A DNA stretch of 64,000 bases from Marasmius tenuissimus (GCA_029532415.1 JAQOTA010000033.1:620001-684000), one strand, 5' to 3'; positions 1-12,255 are shown, numbered from the stretch's first letter. Numbers and translations: made by a program. The notes: a model not told the origin generated them from the sequence alone.

Positions 1-1700
1 GTCGACTATAATCTATACCTATTCTTCTTGTGTACATAAAGTACTCGGGAGGTGGGCGGGATTACGGACCTTTGACCCTCAGAATACGGGCGAGCAGCCC
101 TCCCTTTCAATTCCAACGATCAGTGTCCCATCGTCGGTCTTAGAGGTAGGACCGGGCTGGTGAGAGCCAGATTCCTATGATGTTGACCTATAGTATCTCA
201 GTTCCCTGACTATATTGTGAGCTTTTGAAAGGCTCATGGGCTGGGTGTATTACTATCACAGCTACCTCAATACTTCTACTAACTTTTGCAATCCCTCGTG
301 GTCAGGAGGTCTGTTTAGTCACTATTGCAATCTAGTGTATAAAAACAAATTTGAATGCGAACCGAATCGTGTTTGTGCACTAGCCAGATATCATACGCGC
401 GAAAAATTATCAGAATCAATCCAAGTATTGAGGAAGCTGTAGTCTGAGCAAGTCTCGCTGTGCGAGGCTATTTACCGAAGAGGGTTGCTGCTGCAATCGG
501 CGATCTCGGGTTCGATTGTCTTAGTCATCTCAAATGACGAAGCAGGACGCGTCGCGACCCGCTCGCTTCTTGAGATTCGTTCTAAACCACCATGTCCTCC
601 AAGTGATGAAAATAACCCGCCAATTTCGAGCCTTACTATTCTCCCGTAGAATCCCGTAGCTCCCTTATGGCTACTCCTTGATCTGTGTATCCATGTAGGT
701 CCCATTATCCGACAGGTTCCATTTGGATACCAACTGGCTGTTCTCGAGGGTGGGTGGGTGTGTTTACATGTGTACTAACGTCTCTCGTATCATCCTGCTG
801 CCCAAAAGACGACTTATGGTTGGTATAAGTTGGCTTGTCCCCACTTTAACTGAGACTTGAGGTTGTTAATGGCCAGTGAGGGGGTGAATTATGGTCGTGT
901 ACTGGTAACTGGTCCGACTGTTCAGAATTTGGATCGAATTTCGTGAGTGATGAAATATTCCATCAATGATTCCTACTCGATACTGATACGAACGTAGTTT
1001 CCGTCTTTCCACCACAAGCGAGCACATCTAGAGGGTCCAATGGTGAATGATGTAACTCGTTCGACAAGAGGCTTCGTATCCGAGAGGGCCGAAGCATACC
1101 TGTACCAATAAATGATACCGCCTGTTATGGATGCGCGGATCCATCACCAGCAGGTACCGAAGATACCTACACGGCTAAAAGTGGGTTTTTGCCCAGTATC
1201 ATTCTCGAGCTCAAGTTGATTCTTATCAGACATCAAGTGCTCGCGACCCGTTAGGATCAGAGAACGACGGCTTGATTTGCGACCTTGTGTGATGTTTGAG
1301 TATTATGGGCAGTGCAATCTTTGACTCGGGCTCTCTTGCCTCTGGTTCTGATGTAGCTAAGGCAGGTTTTTCTGGATCTCCAGTTTCGAGCCGGTCTAAT
1401 GATAGGGCCTTTAGCTCTTCCAAAAGTTCCCTTAGGCCCGAGCGACCAGGGACTAGCCATCTCCATCACGAACACGATGATGCATTACATGCGGTGCTTT
1501 TTAGTGTGATTGTATCCTTCCATTCATTCAAACAATGGGGTATGATCATCCCAGTGGCGTGGCAATGCGGAAGAAGTTCTTACCATGCCTCGGTTGATGG
1601 AAGACGGAATCTAATGATGGTGGGATATATAGTCTTTGGTATGCGCAAGCCTGGATCTCTCTTTGCGCCGGACGCAATCATCATGGATCAGCATTCGTTA
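1..1700. other. Left edge, no gene supported
   Basis: Short open frames occur on both strands, but none shows a recognisable domain, a convincing exon chain or a codon pattern that sets it apart. The longest, a plus-strand frame over 1296-1838, overlaps minus-strand frames and has no protein-like features. I see no repeats or RNA genes here. The 5' part of the membrane-protein gene that follows may begin near 1680-1860. Confidence 0.5.
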
Positions 1701-1859
1701 GTCCTAGCTATCAGCTCTGACCTTCAAACACAGGCCGTGAGTTCTCAGTTTCTGTCTTGCACCCTTCAACTTACGAAAATTCTTGACCAGTACTTTAAAG
1801 GTAACAAAACCGAGACTTACACTCCTTATACCAGCTAATTGCTGCATCCTTCCTACCCA

Positions 1860-3525
1860 GCGGCACTCCTTACAGTTCTGGTACGAATGGAGTAGTATTT
1901 TGAAGCTTTGTGCAGGTGCTAACGGACACCTGGAAGACATATGACTGGATCATTTGTATCCCCTACGAGGTGCGTCTCAAACCATTCCTGAGCCCAATAA
2001 CTTTCTAACGAATTGTCGTATAGATCTCCTATGTGTGGTTCTCAAAATGGGGGCTAATCAAAATTCTGTTCATCTACACGCGCTACAGTACCTTCATCGA
2101 CACTATCATGGCCTTGAAAAGTGATTTCTCTTCCTGGGCCCATCCTAATGTCCTTCTCCGCTGACCATGTCGCATTTTGGCCACATAGAACAAATTCACG
2201 ATTTCGAAGTGAGACTATTCCTCGCACAGGCGAACCCGGTTGTCTAATCGTTCGAAAAGAACTGTAGTAACGAATCGTCATCTTTTAACACCAGTGAGCC
2301 GGGTCTTTCCTTTATCCTCTGCCGCGCTTAACTAAGTCACCGCAGTATTCTCCGGATTCGGAATCGGCATATGTGCGAGTGAGTTTTCTCCCGTTCAATT
2401 CATCGCTTGGTTGGCAGGATACATGATGGCTAAATGTTGTCGCCGCCTTCATCAATCATCCTAAAGTGATCCTCATGATATGGACATACACGCTATGCAA
2501 AAGATCTCGGAGGGTACTGGCCACATTTGGGCTCTCTTGGTTTGTACGTTCCCATCTTTTTAGGCTCGGAAGTCCTCTCGCGGTGGTTACTGATCACAAT
2601 TCGAGAGTAGGTCGTTGGTGGGATTGCCGCATGGGCAGCAGTACGCTGGTCGAAGACGTTCTGTAAGGATGATCTTTCCCTCGCCCCATCAGCAGCACGC
2701 TGACGACCAGGGACCGGAATTCTAGCCGCCCCAGCTACAATAGTTGGTGACCCCTCAACCGGCCCAATCTGTCATCTATCGCAGACGAGCATAATCCGTT
2801 TCGTAAATTACACGGCCTTGTTGGCTGGTGAGACAGGTACTTGTGCTGTCCGATCTCGGTTCAAAATGACCACCGGATCTCACGCCTTTTTCATCCCAGT
2901 GATCCTGGTCTTAACGGTGTGGAAGGCAGTTCAATTAGCCGGAGGATTTCAGTTCAGACAAATCGTGAAGATGTTTAATGAATGTGGTTAGTGAACGCAG
3001 AAACATCACCTCGAGACTCAAACTAGGTTGTCTGACCTCCGAATAGGCGTTTATTTCTATCTCTGTATATATTGTGGGTGTTATCTACCTTTCCTTCCTT
3101 CCTCTCGAACGTGTCGTTCTCACTGACGGGTTACTAGGTATCACTGTTGTTGATGTGGCTCTGCTGGGCATTAATCCAGTAAGTCACTCATCGTTCGTAA
3201 ATAATTCCCTTGCCACTAACGAACCGAACCTTCAGAATCGGGTGTTCCAGCTAGACAGGTTGGACCTGCCCTTGTAAACAATCGTTCGTTCGCTCTAACC
3301 GTCACTCCACAATATAGCTTACTTCGAGCCATGCATACCGTGCTTTGTTGTCGACTTGTCCTGCATCTCAGGAGAATTGGGGTCGAGAAAGCTCGGAGGG
3401 GAGAGGACGAGGGATCCCAAATCACAACATTGAGAGAGGTGTTTGGAACGCCACGCCGTGAATCGTTCGATCTCTCTGAACGGACACACAGAACACGAAA
3501 GCAAAGCCAGGAGATGCTTGTATAA
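1860..3525 (+). CDS. DUF6533-like seven-helix membrane protein (exons approximate)
   Basis: This is a multi-exon gene for a fungal multi-pass membrane protein of unknown function, probably in the plasma membrane. After an acceptor near 2024, one exon reads ISYVWFSKWGLIKILFIYTR and then a YSTFIDT motif, the typical start of the DUF6533 family. A later exon (about 2463-2555) has VILMIWTYTLCKRSRRVLAT, matching the family's third helix region. A helix near 2890-2950 contains FFIPVILVLTVWKAVQ. The last exon has LLRAMHTVLCCRLVLHLRR and a basic tail ending at 3525. The order of blocks fits the family. The start is not fixed, and some middle exons (near 2180-2340 and 3040-3240) could not be joined cleanly, so partial decay is possible. 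Family membership is from remembered motifs, not a search. Confidence 0.55.
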
Positions 3526-3849
3526 TAGCGTGTACACTAACATAATTGACTCTTTTTATGATACGTCGGTATAGCAAACGACCGGACCGTCTACTAACGA
3601 AGCCCCAGCATCATTCCAACCCACCAACATGCGTGTTGTCCGGAACAGTTTGACTGAGTATGGCACGTATGAACTGTTGGTGATGTGAATCTCCATTTAC
3701 CAAGTCTCTTCAGCGGGTCGCACTGGGCAATTGTCAAGAGAAACACAAGACACAGAAGACTGGAATGACGTACGATCGATTTCCCAGGTCCAGGCGGTGC
3801 GTTCTTGTCTTGCGAGGTTGTAGTATGCCTATACATCAAAGCGCCTGAG

Positions 3850-4883
3850 CCATGGTCAACCTGGAACAACATGGAGATGCTGACCTGGGCAATGCTCTCT
3901 GGATCTAGTCCCTTTTCCGAATATTGACCTTGAATGCCTATCGACGAACATGGTAAGCTGGACTCGGATGGAGAGAGGAGGGATACCAACGTCCGTCTAT
4001 GATTGCCTGTAACGATAGATCAGGTTAGTGATAGCTCAAAGACATCTCTCGGGCGTGTCAGTCGACATACGTGAGCAACCTAGGCAATGAGTAAGTCGAT
4101 CATAATCCACAGAAACAAAGACGGTCCTCACATGCACTCCTTGAGGCCAAAATTCCTTCGCGAGGCTCTGGTTGAAGTTCCTGTTTGCGCCCTTCGATGC
4201 ACTCATCGCGCTTGTCATGCTACTGCCTCTCAACGCTGCCGTAGCACCTGTGAATATCAACGATCCCTTTCCACCCTCCAGTTTCTTCCCATCAGTCTCA
4301 AATACTTCATTGTCCTTATTTTCGAGAAGCTTTGGGATAACCTCCAACGAGAACGCGTGTGCAGCCTCGACGTTAACCTCGAGAGCGGTCTTGAATTCTT
4401 CGAGTGATGTTTCTAAGAAAGGTTTGAATACGGCATGGCCGATGTTGTAAATGGCTGCACGAAAGGCGGTCTGCTTCGAGTCATAGTGAGACCATATTTC
4501 GTTAAAGACAGTCTTCATGTCGTTGTGCGAGTATGAATTGGCGGTGAATGGTGTGGCCTACAAGAGTCAGAGTTCAAGTTCGCGTTCATTTTTCATTGTT
4601 CGATGACAGGTTGGATTAGACTGGCCTTGCCACTGAGATTCGGGATCGAGTTGATCTGATCTGAAAGTTCCCGAAGGGAGTTGGTATTCCGAGCGATGAG
4701 CGCGACTTCGTATCCAGATTTCGCGAATAGTCTCCTATTAGATGTGTATCCGCAATTAGCCCTGAGCTGGCAAGATTATTGAAGTGGCCATTCAAATATT
4801 CACGTAGCGGCAGCACCTGTACCAACCCCTCCACCGACGCCCGCTACAACGAGAAGAGGGCGCAAAGCTGTTGAAGTTGCCAT
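3850..4883 (-). CDS. Short-chain dehydrogenase/reductase (SDR), 3' end decayed or unresolved
   Basis: This encodes an NAD(P)-dependent Rossmann-fold oxidoreductase; the substrate cannot be told from sequence. The ATG at 4883 begins MATSTALRPLLVVAGVGGGV, with a glycine-rich nucleotide-binding loop (GVGGGVGTG). After a short intron the protein continues with a LFAKSGYEVALIARN block, the usual second strand of SDRs. Another exon, near 4100-4530, has an asparagine block (NVEAAHAF), a serine-strand region (GSLIFTGATAALRG) and an SASKGANRN helix, where the usual Tyr-x3-Lys has Ser in place of Tyr (S-A-S-K). The expected C-terminal exon begins (AIIDGR, then GLDPESIAQ near 3890), but I cannot join these pieces in frame, and the tail after it looks shifted. 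The gene is either mis-spliced by me or a decaying copy. Confidence 0.6.
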
Positions 4884-5084
4884 GAGATGATGGTGGAGGA
4901 GAACAAGAATTGGGGGTATATTTCGCTTGGCACGCGTAATCAACCAGCCTGCTTTGGCCGTTGAGCGCTTGAGCAATTGATCCGGGCCTTCAGGGAGGCG
5001 CTCATCCGCGGCCGAGTTACTTAAACTTTCCTCCTTGCTCAATCGATTACAGCCCTTTGCGAAAAGGTTGGCACACATTTCACA

Positions 5085-6458
5085 GGTTGTAGATATAGAA
5101 AAATAAAATTGGCGAACGTGGGCGGCGGCTCCGCCCCTTCGGTCAGCATTCGGTCGATGTTTTGGTCATTTTACGGGAGGGGTTGAGGTGTGTTTCGAGG
5201 GGCGGTCGTAGGTAACTGTGGTCTCGAAGATGTTTGATGTGGCCTCGGAGATATTTGATGTGGATTCGGAGGTGTTTGGAGTGGATTCGGAGATGTTTGG
5301 GCTGGATTCGGAGGTGTTTGAAGCGGGTTTACTGCCGCTCGTATCTCTTCCCCTCGCTCAACCCTTCTTCATTTAGTTTTCTATATATCTCACCTTCCCA
5401 GCTTGTGCCATCCTTTTCGCAAAGGGCCGTAACGAACGCGTCAATATGGTCGATATCACCACACCGAAGCTTTCAACAAACGTGCAGTGCGCGAGTAGCT
5501 CGAGTATGACAAGGGATTCAATTCATGTGTAGGCGGCCTAACCGTTGATCTTAGATGATCCATATTCCTATCGTCCAGAAATTCGTGGGTTTACTACTGC
5601 CGAGATTCCCTCTAGAGGAGTACGGGCAGCTCGTTTCGACTCACGACATGAATTATCCGACAAGAGAAACAGCAGTCGAAGAGACGTATTGAGTCTCTTT
5701 CCCTCTTACAGTACCAGGTGGCAGCTCCGTCTTCCCAGGCGCATACACCAACAGCGAATTCTTTTTTGTTGATCATGGGTTCAACTACTCCAAGATCTAT
5801 CACAACTTGAAATTTTGCACCCGCGTCTTCAGCTTCTTCATAGCACCCGGATGAACCCACTCCACAAATTAGAGGATGGCAATACAGCTCGATCTTCCGA
5901 TTACGGTTTTCGTGGGCAAGGATGTTGGGTCGGCGGACCTTTCCTGAAAGGTTACTCGATCACGCCTGCCAGTTACGCTAAGCTGACGATGCGTCCACAG
6001 AAGAGAGGGCTTGGTTGTATGCCGGAGAAGGGTAAATTTTGCCGACCAAGCATGCGACTGGCCTCTTTGCCTTGGTGCTGTTCATGCTGTTTCATCGACT
6101 CAGAAGCGCACTTGGAATAATCGTATACCATGCTTTCTCGGAGGCCACTATGGTTGTGTATCCGCTCCTTCACCGCAGTAATCAGACCACCCCACACTAC
6201 CCCACCCATCAGGAGACAAGAATAGGTTTGTTGCATCCGAGCCGTTTCAGCTATTTGCATAATCATTGTAGATTAATTGTAGGCCTTTTCTAGGTATTGA
6301 TGAGAATACTCTCAGCTTCTTTCGGGCTGGCTAAACATCTCCCAATCGTCGAGATCAAGATCTCCTCGTCCAAGATGCTATGTATAAAGTGGGGGCGACA
6401 TCTAATTCCACCCGCCCCTACATTTCTACCCCACCAAGTGGACTATATTCCAGGAACC
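5085..6458. other. Intergenic with minisatellite and possible gene scraps
   Basis: Apart from the 24-bp minisatellite at 5223-5330, this stretch has only weak coding hints. A plus-strand frame near 5455-5510 reads like the start of a methyltransferase-type protein (HHTEAFNKRAVRE) but is broken by a stop and is not followed by a recognisable methyltransferase core. I do not call a gene. A TATA-like run upstream of the 6459 gene lies near 6380. Confidence 0.4.
5223..5330 (+). repeat. 24-bp minisatellite, about 4.5 copies
   Basis: A unit of about 24 bp (core GGATTCGGAGGTGTTTGGA with variants) repeats from about 5223 to 5330. The tandem array causes an open frame with a repeated WIRRCL motif, which I take to be a by-product of the 24-bp period and not a protein. 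Confidence 0.8.
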
Positions 6459-8087
6459 ATGGGCCGTAACTTCGACTATGCCGAATTGTTCTCTTTGTCT
6501 CATGCTGTGATATTTCCAATCGCCACATTTTCGGTGAGTCTTGGGCCCGAGGCTGCCTGACAGAGAAAGTTACCGAGTCAACATCCTATGTAGGTCATAT
6601 TCCTCGCTTATGGTAGAACATCATCATGATGCCCAACAAAGTCCGAGAGGCTAACTGGCCACTCAAGGGTTTTACATCCTTCTTTTCATATTGTGCACGA
6701 ATAGCCTGACGAAACCTTGGCACGAGGGTCCCATGAGGGGGAGAACGACGCACAGCCTGTATCTCTGGTCGACCGTGTCACTCTTTGTAGTCGGGACAGC
6801 CAATGTGGTCTTCTTCACGCATTACGCGGCCCGCGAGATGGTGTTCATTTTTACTTATCTGAAGACGGGGGATGACAGCGGCATGCAGAAATTCGTTACC
6901 ACCGACCTATTGTCTCTTGCGGATGAGTGAGTCTATCACGTGTAGCCTCTCCTATCGAAACCAATGCTGGTGGCTCTCAGGTCAGTCTACAGACTCCTTG
7001 GTGTCATTGCGAAGTGAGTAATTTTCACTTCGTATACCACCCGCACACAACTTATAATGGCTAGCTCCCTTGCAGATCTAATGCTGGTAGTGATCAATCC
7101 CTACCCGAGTTTGATTTCAGCTAATGGAAAATGCCACTCAAAGGCGCACAGATGTTATGTAGTGTGGAATTGCAAAAAAAGCGTCGGAATTCTTTTTGTG
7201 CTCACTTTCTTGATTAACGGTAAGCTGTTATGCCCATCACATTCCTGCCAGGTCTGAACTCGAGCTTCTTAGCACTGGGCCTCGTCTCAATCATCACCAC
7301 AAGTATCGGAGGAAGCGATACAACCAGGCCCGCTTATTGGAAACTGTATAGCCAAGGAGATATAATGAACGAAGTCTACAATGGCGCCTACGCAGGTGCT
7401 AACCTCTTGATTACGCTACTTACCGGTGAGCAATATGATGACACTGCAGAAACTATCACAAAACTCTGCTCTCTGCTCTTAAGCGTTAAGGATATGGTGG
7501 CTCTCCAGGGAAGCGAGTGAATGTTTCGGAAGTGGTCCTCGGAGGCTTTATCGGAGGATTGTGGCTATCATGTGCGTGGCAGTGCGTCTCGTGTTCGATG
7601 ATTTAATTGATACTAAATGGTCTGATTATAAGCCTCGAATCCGGAGCTCTGTATCCCATCTGTAGCTTCGTACATATCGGCCTGACTGAGAGTGCCAGCA
7701 ACATAGGCATCCCGATCGATCTGGAACCAACAGTAACTTTGGTCGCGGTGAGCACCTTTTGACACGAGATCTGATACATGGCGTTGACCTACTGTCAATT
7801 GACACTCATAGGGGATTGCTCCGGCACTCATGATTGTTCGCTGTCGGGCTTTCAATGCTCTGCAGAGTTACCGTGTCCAAGGGGCAGGAGCCTTATCTAC
7901 GTTGCGATTCAATCCGAATACGGGAACGGGAACGGCTCCCACCCAAATGGACCCCCAAGTGAGGGAAGTCGCAGCACAATCCGAGTCATCCAGTACAGCT
8001 GAAGATCTAACGGGAGACAGTCGCGTTCGCAATGAGGAGAAGGGGACAAGCGCAACTCTTCGCAGCTCGTCGCCGAGAGCGCTTTGA
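6459..8087 (+). CDS. Fungal seven-helix membrane protein, intact copy
   Basis: This is a multi-exon gene of a fungal 7-helix membrane family without known function. The ATG at 6459 starts MGRNFDYAELFSLSHAVIFP. Exons can be followed in frame: 6459-6533, 6594-6612, 6668-6926, 6981-7014, 7065-7086, 7144 onward and so on, with GTGAGT or GTAAGC type donors. Hallmarks are HRCYVVWNCKKSVGILFVLT in the fourth-helix region, a loop with ANLLITLLTG, ESGALYPICSFV, and GIAPALMIVRCRAFNALQ before a hydrophilic tail ending at 8087. A paralogue at 32052-33838 has the same exon order but an exon-breaking insertion, and a third relative lies at 54867-58151. I see no premature stops. The role could be sensing or scaffolding, but that is a guess from topology only. 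Confidence 0.75.
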
Positions 8088-8837
8088 CCAGTTTCATCCT
8101 GCCATCAAATGAGAGCGTCACCAAATTGACGCGACTCACGAATCAACTTTTGCGAGTCAATTCAATCGAGCCAGCTTTGTTGAACCTACTACGCCGTATG
8201 TATAACTTCTCCCCTTATTGTATGTAGTACTAGAGCCGGTCTATTTATTTATACGGGCTCGGTGGACCTCTGAGCACAGTATCTCCCTTCTGAATGTGCC
8301 TGAGATGAATATGGTGTATATTTTTTCCCCATCCGGTACCCTCAAATCGGAATCATATTCGGGCTCCTTAACATAGGTAAAAAAACGGTGAATGAGAACC
8401 TAGGCTAGTGGCAACTGAAGTGTGGGCCGTTGCGTTATTGGACAACCTCTGGGGGAATAGAGCTGAATTACTCGCCTGAAAGCGACTACCGTCCTTTCCC
8501 GAAGTAATCGCTCTGAGAGTCACCACTTTGGTATACAAAATTGCCAGAACAGCGATGACAGAGGAAGGTCACCGTCGAGGGAAGGTTCCACTTAGTGTAT
8601 AAACACCAATTGCTATGTCGTGCTTTGATTATGCTAAAACTCTCCGGGTCAGTGTCTAACCACAGCCGTCAATAGAGCTTCCAAGCAACAACAGCGATAG
8701 ATCCTCAGGTGGAGGTCCGCTCTTGGCAACACGACTTTTCGAGGTGCCGACCAGACTCCGGAGGTTCGCGTCGAGACTTGAGAGCCTGTTCGGACTCGGT
8801 CTGCGGTCTTGGGTCTGACGAATTCTCCAGACCGATA

Positions 8838-9290
8838 AATTCCCGCGCGAGTGCACTGCCACTGGCTCACCCCAAATTCGTAAAATGATTGTCCATCCAT
8901 ACACTGTAGTACCCTCAGTAATGGAGCTCTCACTCTGTTTTATGCTGCTGTAGCTGGTGTTATCAGCTATTTATGCCCTTCTGAACCTGTTTGTGCATCA
9001 TAAGCCTACTAAAAATAGCAATATCGACGGAAACGACAAATAGTTGGCTGAGGGTCCAAGTTTTTGGTGGTCAATACCGCTGGAAAGTGCCATATGTTAT
9101 TCTGAGCGTGCTAAAACTGGTTTCTGTCGCAATCTGTACCCTTATATAGGTCATATATACATTTTAAAGAAGGATACGCAAGGAAAAAAGCAGATTGAAC
9201 GAGGACATGGTGCCAGACGGGGTCGACACTCACAAATTATTTACGAATTTTGGGGGTGAGCCAGTGGCAGTGCACTCGCGCGGGAATTCC
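8838..9290. repeat. Inverted repeat pair, about 48 bp arms
   Basis: The segment at about 8838-8884 (core GCGCGAGTGCACTGCCACTG) recurs in reverse complement at about 9237-9287, with about 350 bp between. The arms share the run from AATTCCCGCGCGAG to the TTCGTAAA end with one or two differences. This is what a small inverted-repeat element would look like, but I find no flanking duplication, so element status is unproven. Confidence 0.65.
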
Positions 9291-10591
9291 CCGACTCTCT
9301 TGAGAGGAGGGCTTTGTCGTCGCCCGATCATTGTATCACGTGAGAGCAGTCACATGAATACGAAGCACGTGCCTATCGGGCAACTTATTTCGTGAATCGT
9401 GATTCGTCGCTCAGGGGGAAAATTCCCTCCTTTCCTCTTGAGAACACCGCCATTCAAAGCCTGGATCCCGACAACTGGTAGATCTCCAGCAAGCGCACAC
9501 TCTCCTACGTGGAATCTCAATGGACAGCTCTCAGGAGTTCAACCTATCCTGTTTCCTTGCAATGAAGTTTTCTGCTGCAGAATCCCACAATCTCGTGAGA
9601 ACCTTTTTCAGAGTGTTTGGTCGCCGCTTCACGAGTATGTATTCTCGGTCAATCACAATCCAGGTTCTCTTTGAATGTTTCAAGCAGCTCATGAATTCTC
9701 TGAAGATCTTCTACTATACAAAAGACGACAGACTACAGTTTGTCCCTCGAGACAACTCTGTAATCTGAACACTGTTCGCCCCCGGGCGCTGCGAGGAGCC
9801 GGCCTGTCAAGGCCGGGCAACGAGCGGCGCTCTTCTGTCGATCTCTCGCAATGCTCATCCGCTAATGTTTTCCCTAAATTGTGCGTCTGCACGCCGGTCC
9901 ACTGCTATGACAGACATAGAACTCACCCAAACGGTTCTTTTCATACAGCATGAATCAGTTCAATCCAAATCATAAATGATATCCACGGAAGTAAGTCCGC
10001 AAACAGGGCCAGTAAAATTAGTTCGCGGGTTTCTGTCCAATTTTTGAGTTCTTGGGTATCTTCTAATCGCACTTTAGCTGTATGATCGAATCGATAAGGT
10101 ACCATACCGTTGGGGAGCTGCTCTCGCTTGCTTTACAAAGGTCTTCGGGCTAAGCCTCAAGGCAAAGCAACTGTGGTCAGTTTCCGTCCAAATCATACCT
10201 CTGATGATTTCATTGTTGCCTTCAAGTTGATGATAGCTGCGGCTCAGTACTCAATCTTGATTTGCACTCCTAATATACCCGGCGTGATTTACAAAAGCAT
10301 AGGCAGTTTTAGGGCTGTCCCGGCTCTGCTAGTCGAGAAACGGGTAGCTGGTGCGCTGATCAATGTTTGGCCAGCGCCCTCAGAGTCTTTTGAACCAAAT
10401 GGTGACTGTGTCTCTCTACAGAGTGGCACGTCTGTGTCCACTGTTACTGGATAAATCCCTTGTCAGTTTCCAGGAAGTTATATTTTGAGTTATTTATCTT
10501 CTACCTGGAATGCATGAACAAATCCCTAGTCTACTTAGTACTGTCTCAAAGTAGAGAGTCGGGGATTGGTGCGCTCGTGTGCCCCTAAGGA

Positions 10592-10652
10592 TTATCGGTC
10601 TGGAGAATTCGTCAGACCCAAGACCGCAGACCGAGTCTGAACAGGCTCTGAG
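10592..10652 (-). repeat. Inverted copy of 8780-8838
   Basis: About 60 bp here is the reverse complement of 8780-8838, with the shared core GTCTGCGGTCTTGGGTCTGA and GAATTCTCCAGACCGATAA. The two copies part abruptly right after ACCGATAA, so the break point is sharp. A further shared run (CCCCGACTCTCT) links 9289-9300 with the reverse strand near 10553-10565. The region has been rearranged or holds several broken copies of one element. Confidence 0.65.
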
Positions 10653-11330
10653 AGAACGGACAGCATCAGGTGACCATGCTCTGACAGTACTACCGGCAGG
10701 CATCAAAAGCACGACTGGGCCAGCCGGCCAAATGATTTTCTCGCACCAGCCTCCATCAAGCTCCCAGTGTTAGCTACGCCTCGCAATCATCATGATTACC
10801 TCGAAACCTCCCTTGTACTCAACAAACCGTCAACCTCAAATTCGAATCTTCGGAATGCAACCTCGTGCACACTGTCGGACACTATGGACCCGAGTAATGT
10901 TGAAGTTGAAGCTGGTTCGGGGACCACAGTGTCAAAGGGCTTTATGCATATCTGGAGGAGTTTTGGAAATGGCAGACGGTCTTGAGAAGATGAAGAGGGC
11001 TCAAAAAGGTACCTACGTTGTTCTTGAGGTACTCATGCCAACGTCTTCCGGGCTCAAACACTGGATTTTTGGCTTTGTCCATTAGACCAGGCCCAGAACA
11101 TGGTACTTCTGTTGATGTTGGACTCAAGTGTTGTGTCGGATGACGAGTTTGGCGACAGTATCAGCTGGGTACGTCTTCCACTCTTCTCTGCGCTTTGTGG
11201 TTTGTCGATTTACACTCAGAACACCGTGTATCCTTCAGAATGGATTGCTCCTGTTACAGTTACGAAAGGGGTATATCATTTCCTTCCTCTATGATATCTT
11301 ATCTATGACTCTGATACGTTTATTTATTCT

Positions 11331-11431
11331 GATCGCAGTGTTATTTATCAGATCACAGTATACGCAGTAGTTCGCAGTATGTACGCAGCCTCAGATCGCA
11401 GTATTTACAACAGTTCGCAGTATGTACGCAG
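11331..11431 (+). repeat. GCAGTAT-type short repeat block
   Basis: The 20-mer AGTTCGCAGTATGTACGCAG occurs at 11369-11388 and again at 11412-11431 (period 43), with degenerate GATCGCAGTATTTA-like units between and before. It is noncoding. Confidence 0.7.
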
Positions 11432-11553
11432 TTCCAGCTTTAGTATTTATACTTGTACAGTAGTAGGTCCTGCTCTTCAGCTTGACCTTACAACTCAATC
11501 TCACATTCACGACACCAGAACCAAGACCGGTCGATAACTCAGTATTGAGCTTA

Positions 11554-11702
11554 CTGACCTATTTCAATCAATTCGGATGGCACGTGACTTTCCCACAGAG
11601 ATTTTTTCGCCAAAAAATCCCATAAATCGAGAAAAAATTAGTGGCGGGGTTTCCCAAAAGTGGGTGTGACGTGTGACATCCGAATTGATTGAAATAGGTC
11701 AG
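11554..11702. mobile_element. 149-bp MITE with TA duplication (Tc1/mariner-like)
   Basis: Perfect 26-bp terminal inverted repeats lie at 11554-11579 and 11677-11702 (start CTGACCTATTTCAATCAATT). Both are bounded by TA (11552-11553 and 11703-11704), the target used by Tc1/mariner-class transposases. The 97 bp between the arms have no coding capacity, so it depends on a transposase elsewhere. It lies about 200 bp left of the large nested element. Confidence 0.85.
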
Positions 11703-11903
11703 TACATTGTGAACGCCAGTCATAACAGCTCGAGGGAACTTTGGCATCATTGGCCGTACAAACATGAAAGCAACGTTTGACTCCGAGGACGTCCAAAATC
11801 GGCGATTATCCTGCTACTGCCCTTCGATATGCATGATTGACCAAGAGAGACATCGTTCATCTCAGTCAAGTCGTCTGCAAAGTTGCTTATGGAACCCAAG
11901 ATG

Positions 11904-11911
11904 GTATGCAG
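11904..11911. repeat. Left 8-bp target duplication of the outer hAT-like element
   Basis: GTATGCAG here and at 30719-30726 directly flank the matching ends TAGTG(T/A)TGCCAACGG. An 8-bp duplication is the hAT-family norm. Confidence 0.9.
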
Positions 11912-11970
11912 TAGTGTTGCCAACGGTTCGGTCTGAACCATCGGTTTGACGGTTTGAGACCGAACCGTGG

Positions 11971-12255
11971 CACCTATGTGTCCCACCCCTGATCACAAAG
12001 TAGTGGACACATCATATCACCATGTGTTCACCACTTTGTGATAACCCATAGTGACGTCCCCACGGTCCTCAATACCTCCCGCATAGTATCCTCAATACCT
12101 CGATATCTCGACCTCCCTCTCATGCAACTCTGCCTGGTCATGCCCCTCCCGCCAGTCCCGACGTCTCGCGCGCGCCTCTCCCGTGATCAGCTGCCTATTT
12201 TGTCTTTTTTTCTCAGACTGTCACCTCGCTGCACCTCTATCTCCACCGCCGTGAA
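11971..12255 (+). repeat. Left terminal inverted repeat of the KDZ element
   Basis: This matches the reverse complement of 29818-30102 at about 96-97 percent by eye (a few transitions such as CCACTT/CTACTT). It contains its own hairpin: ATCACAAAGTAGTGGACACA at 11992 pairs with ATGTGTTCACCACTTTGTGA ending at 12042 around a 9-nt loop. The repeat stops about 85 bp before the transposase ATG, so it probably carries the promoter of that gene. Confidence 0.9.

Larger units (their letters stand above)
8088..11330. other. Gene-poor stretch with scrambled repeats
   Basis: No exon chain with a recognisable protein was found in about 3.2 kb. What stands out is a set of related segments in opposite orientation (8780-8888, 9236-9290, 10553-10652), described separately. 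Short open frames such as 10110-10454 and 9520-9768 have no domain signs and are left uncalled. Confidence 0.5.

Noticed and set aside
5234..5509. Plus-strand frame with repeated WIRRCL
   Set aside because: It is produced by the 24-bp minisatellite, whose length is a multiple of three; no homology or exon context.
5447..5860. Methyltransferase gene
   Set aside because: Only a few N-terminal-like residues match; there is a stop inside and no SAM-binding motif.
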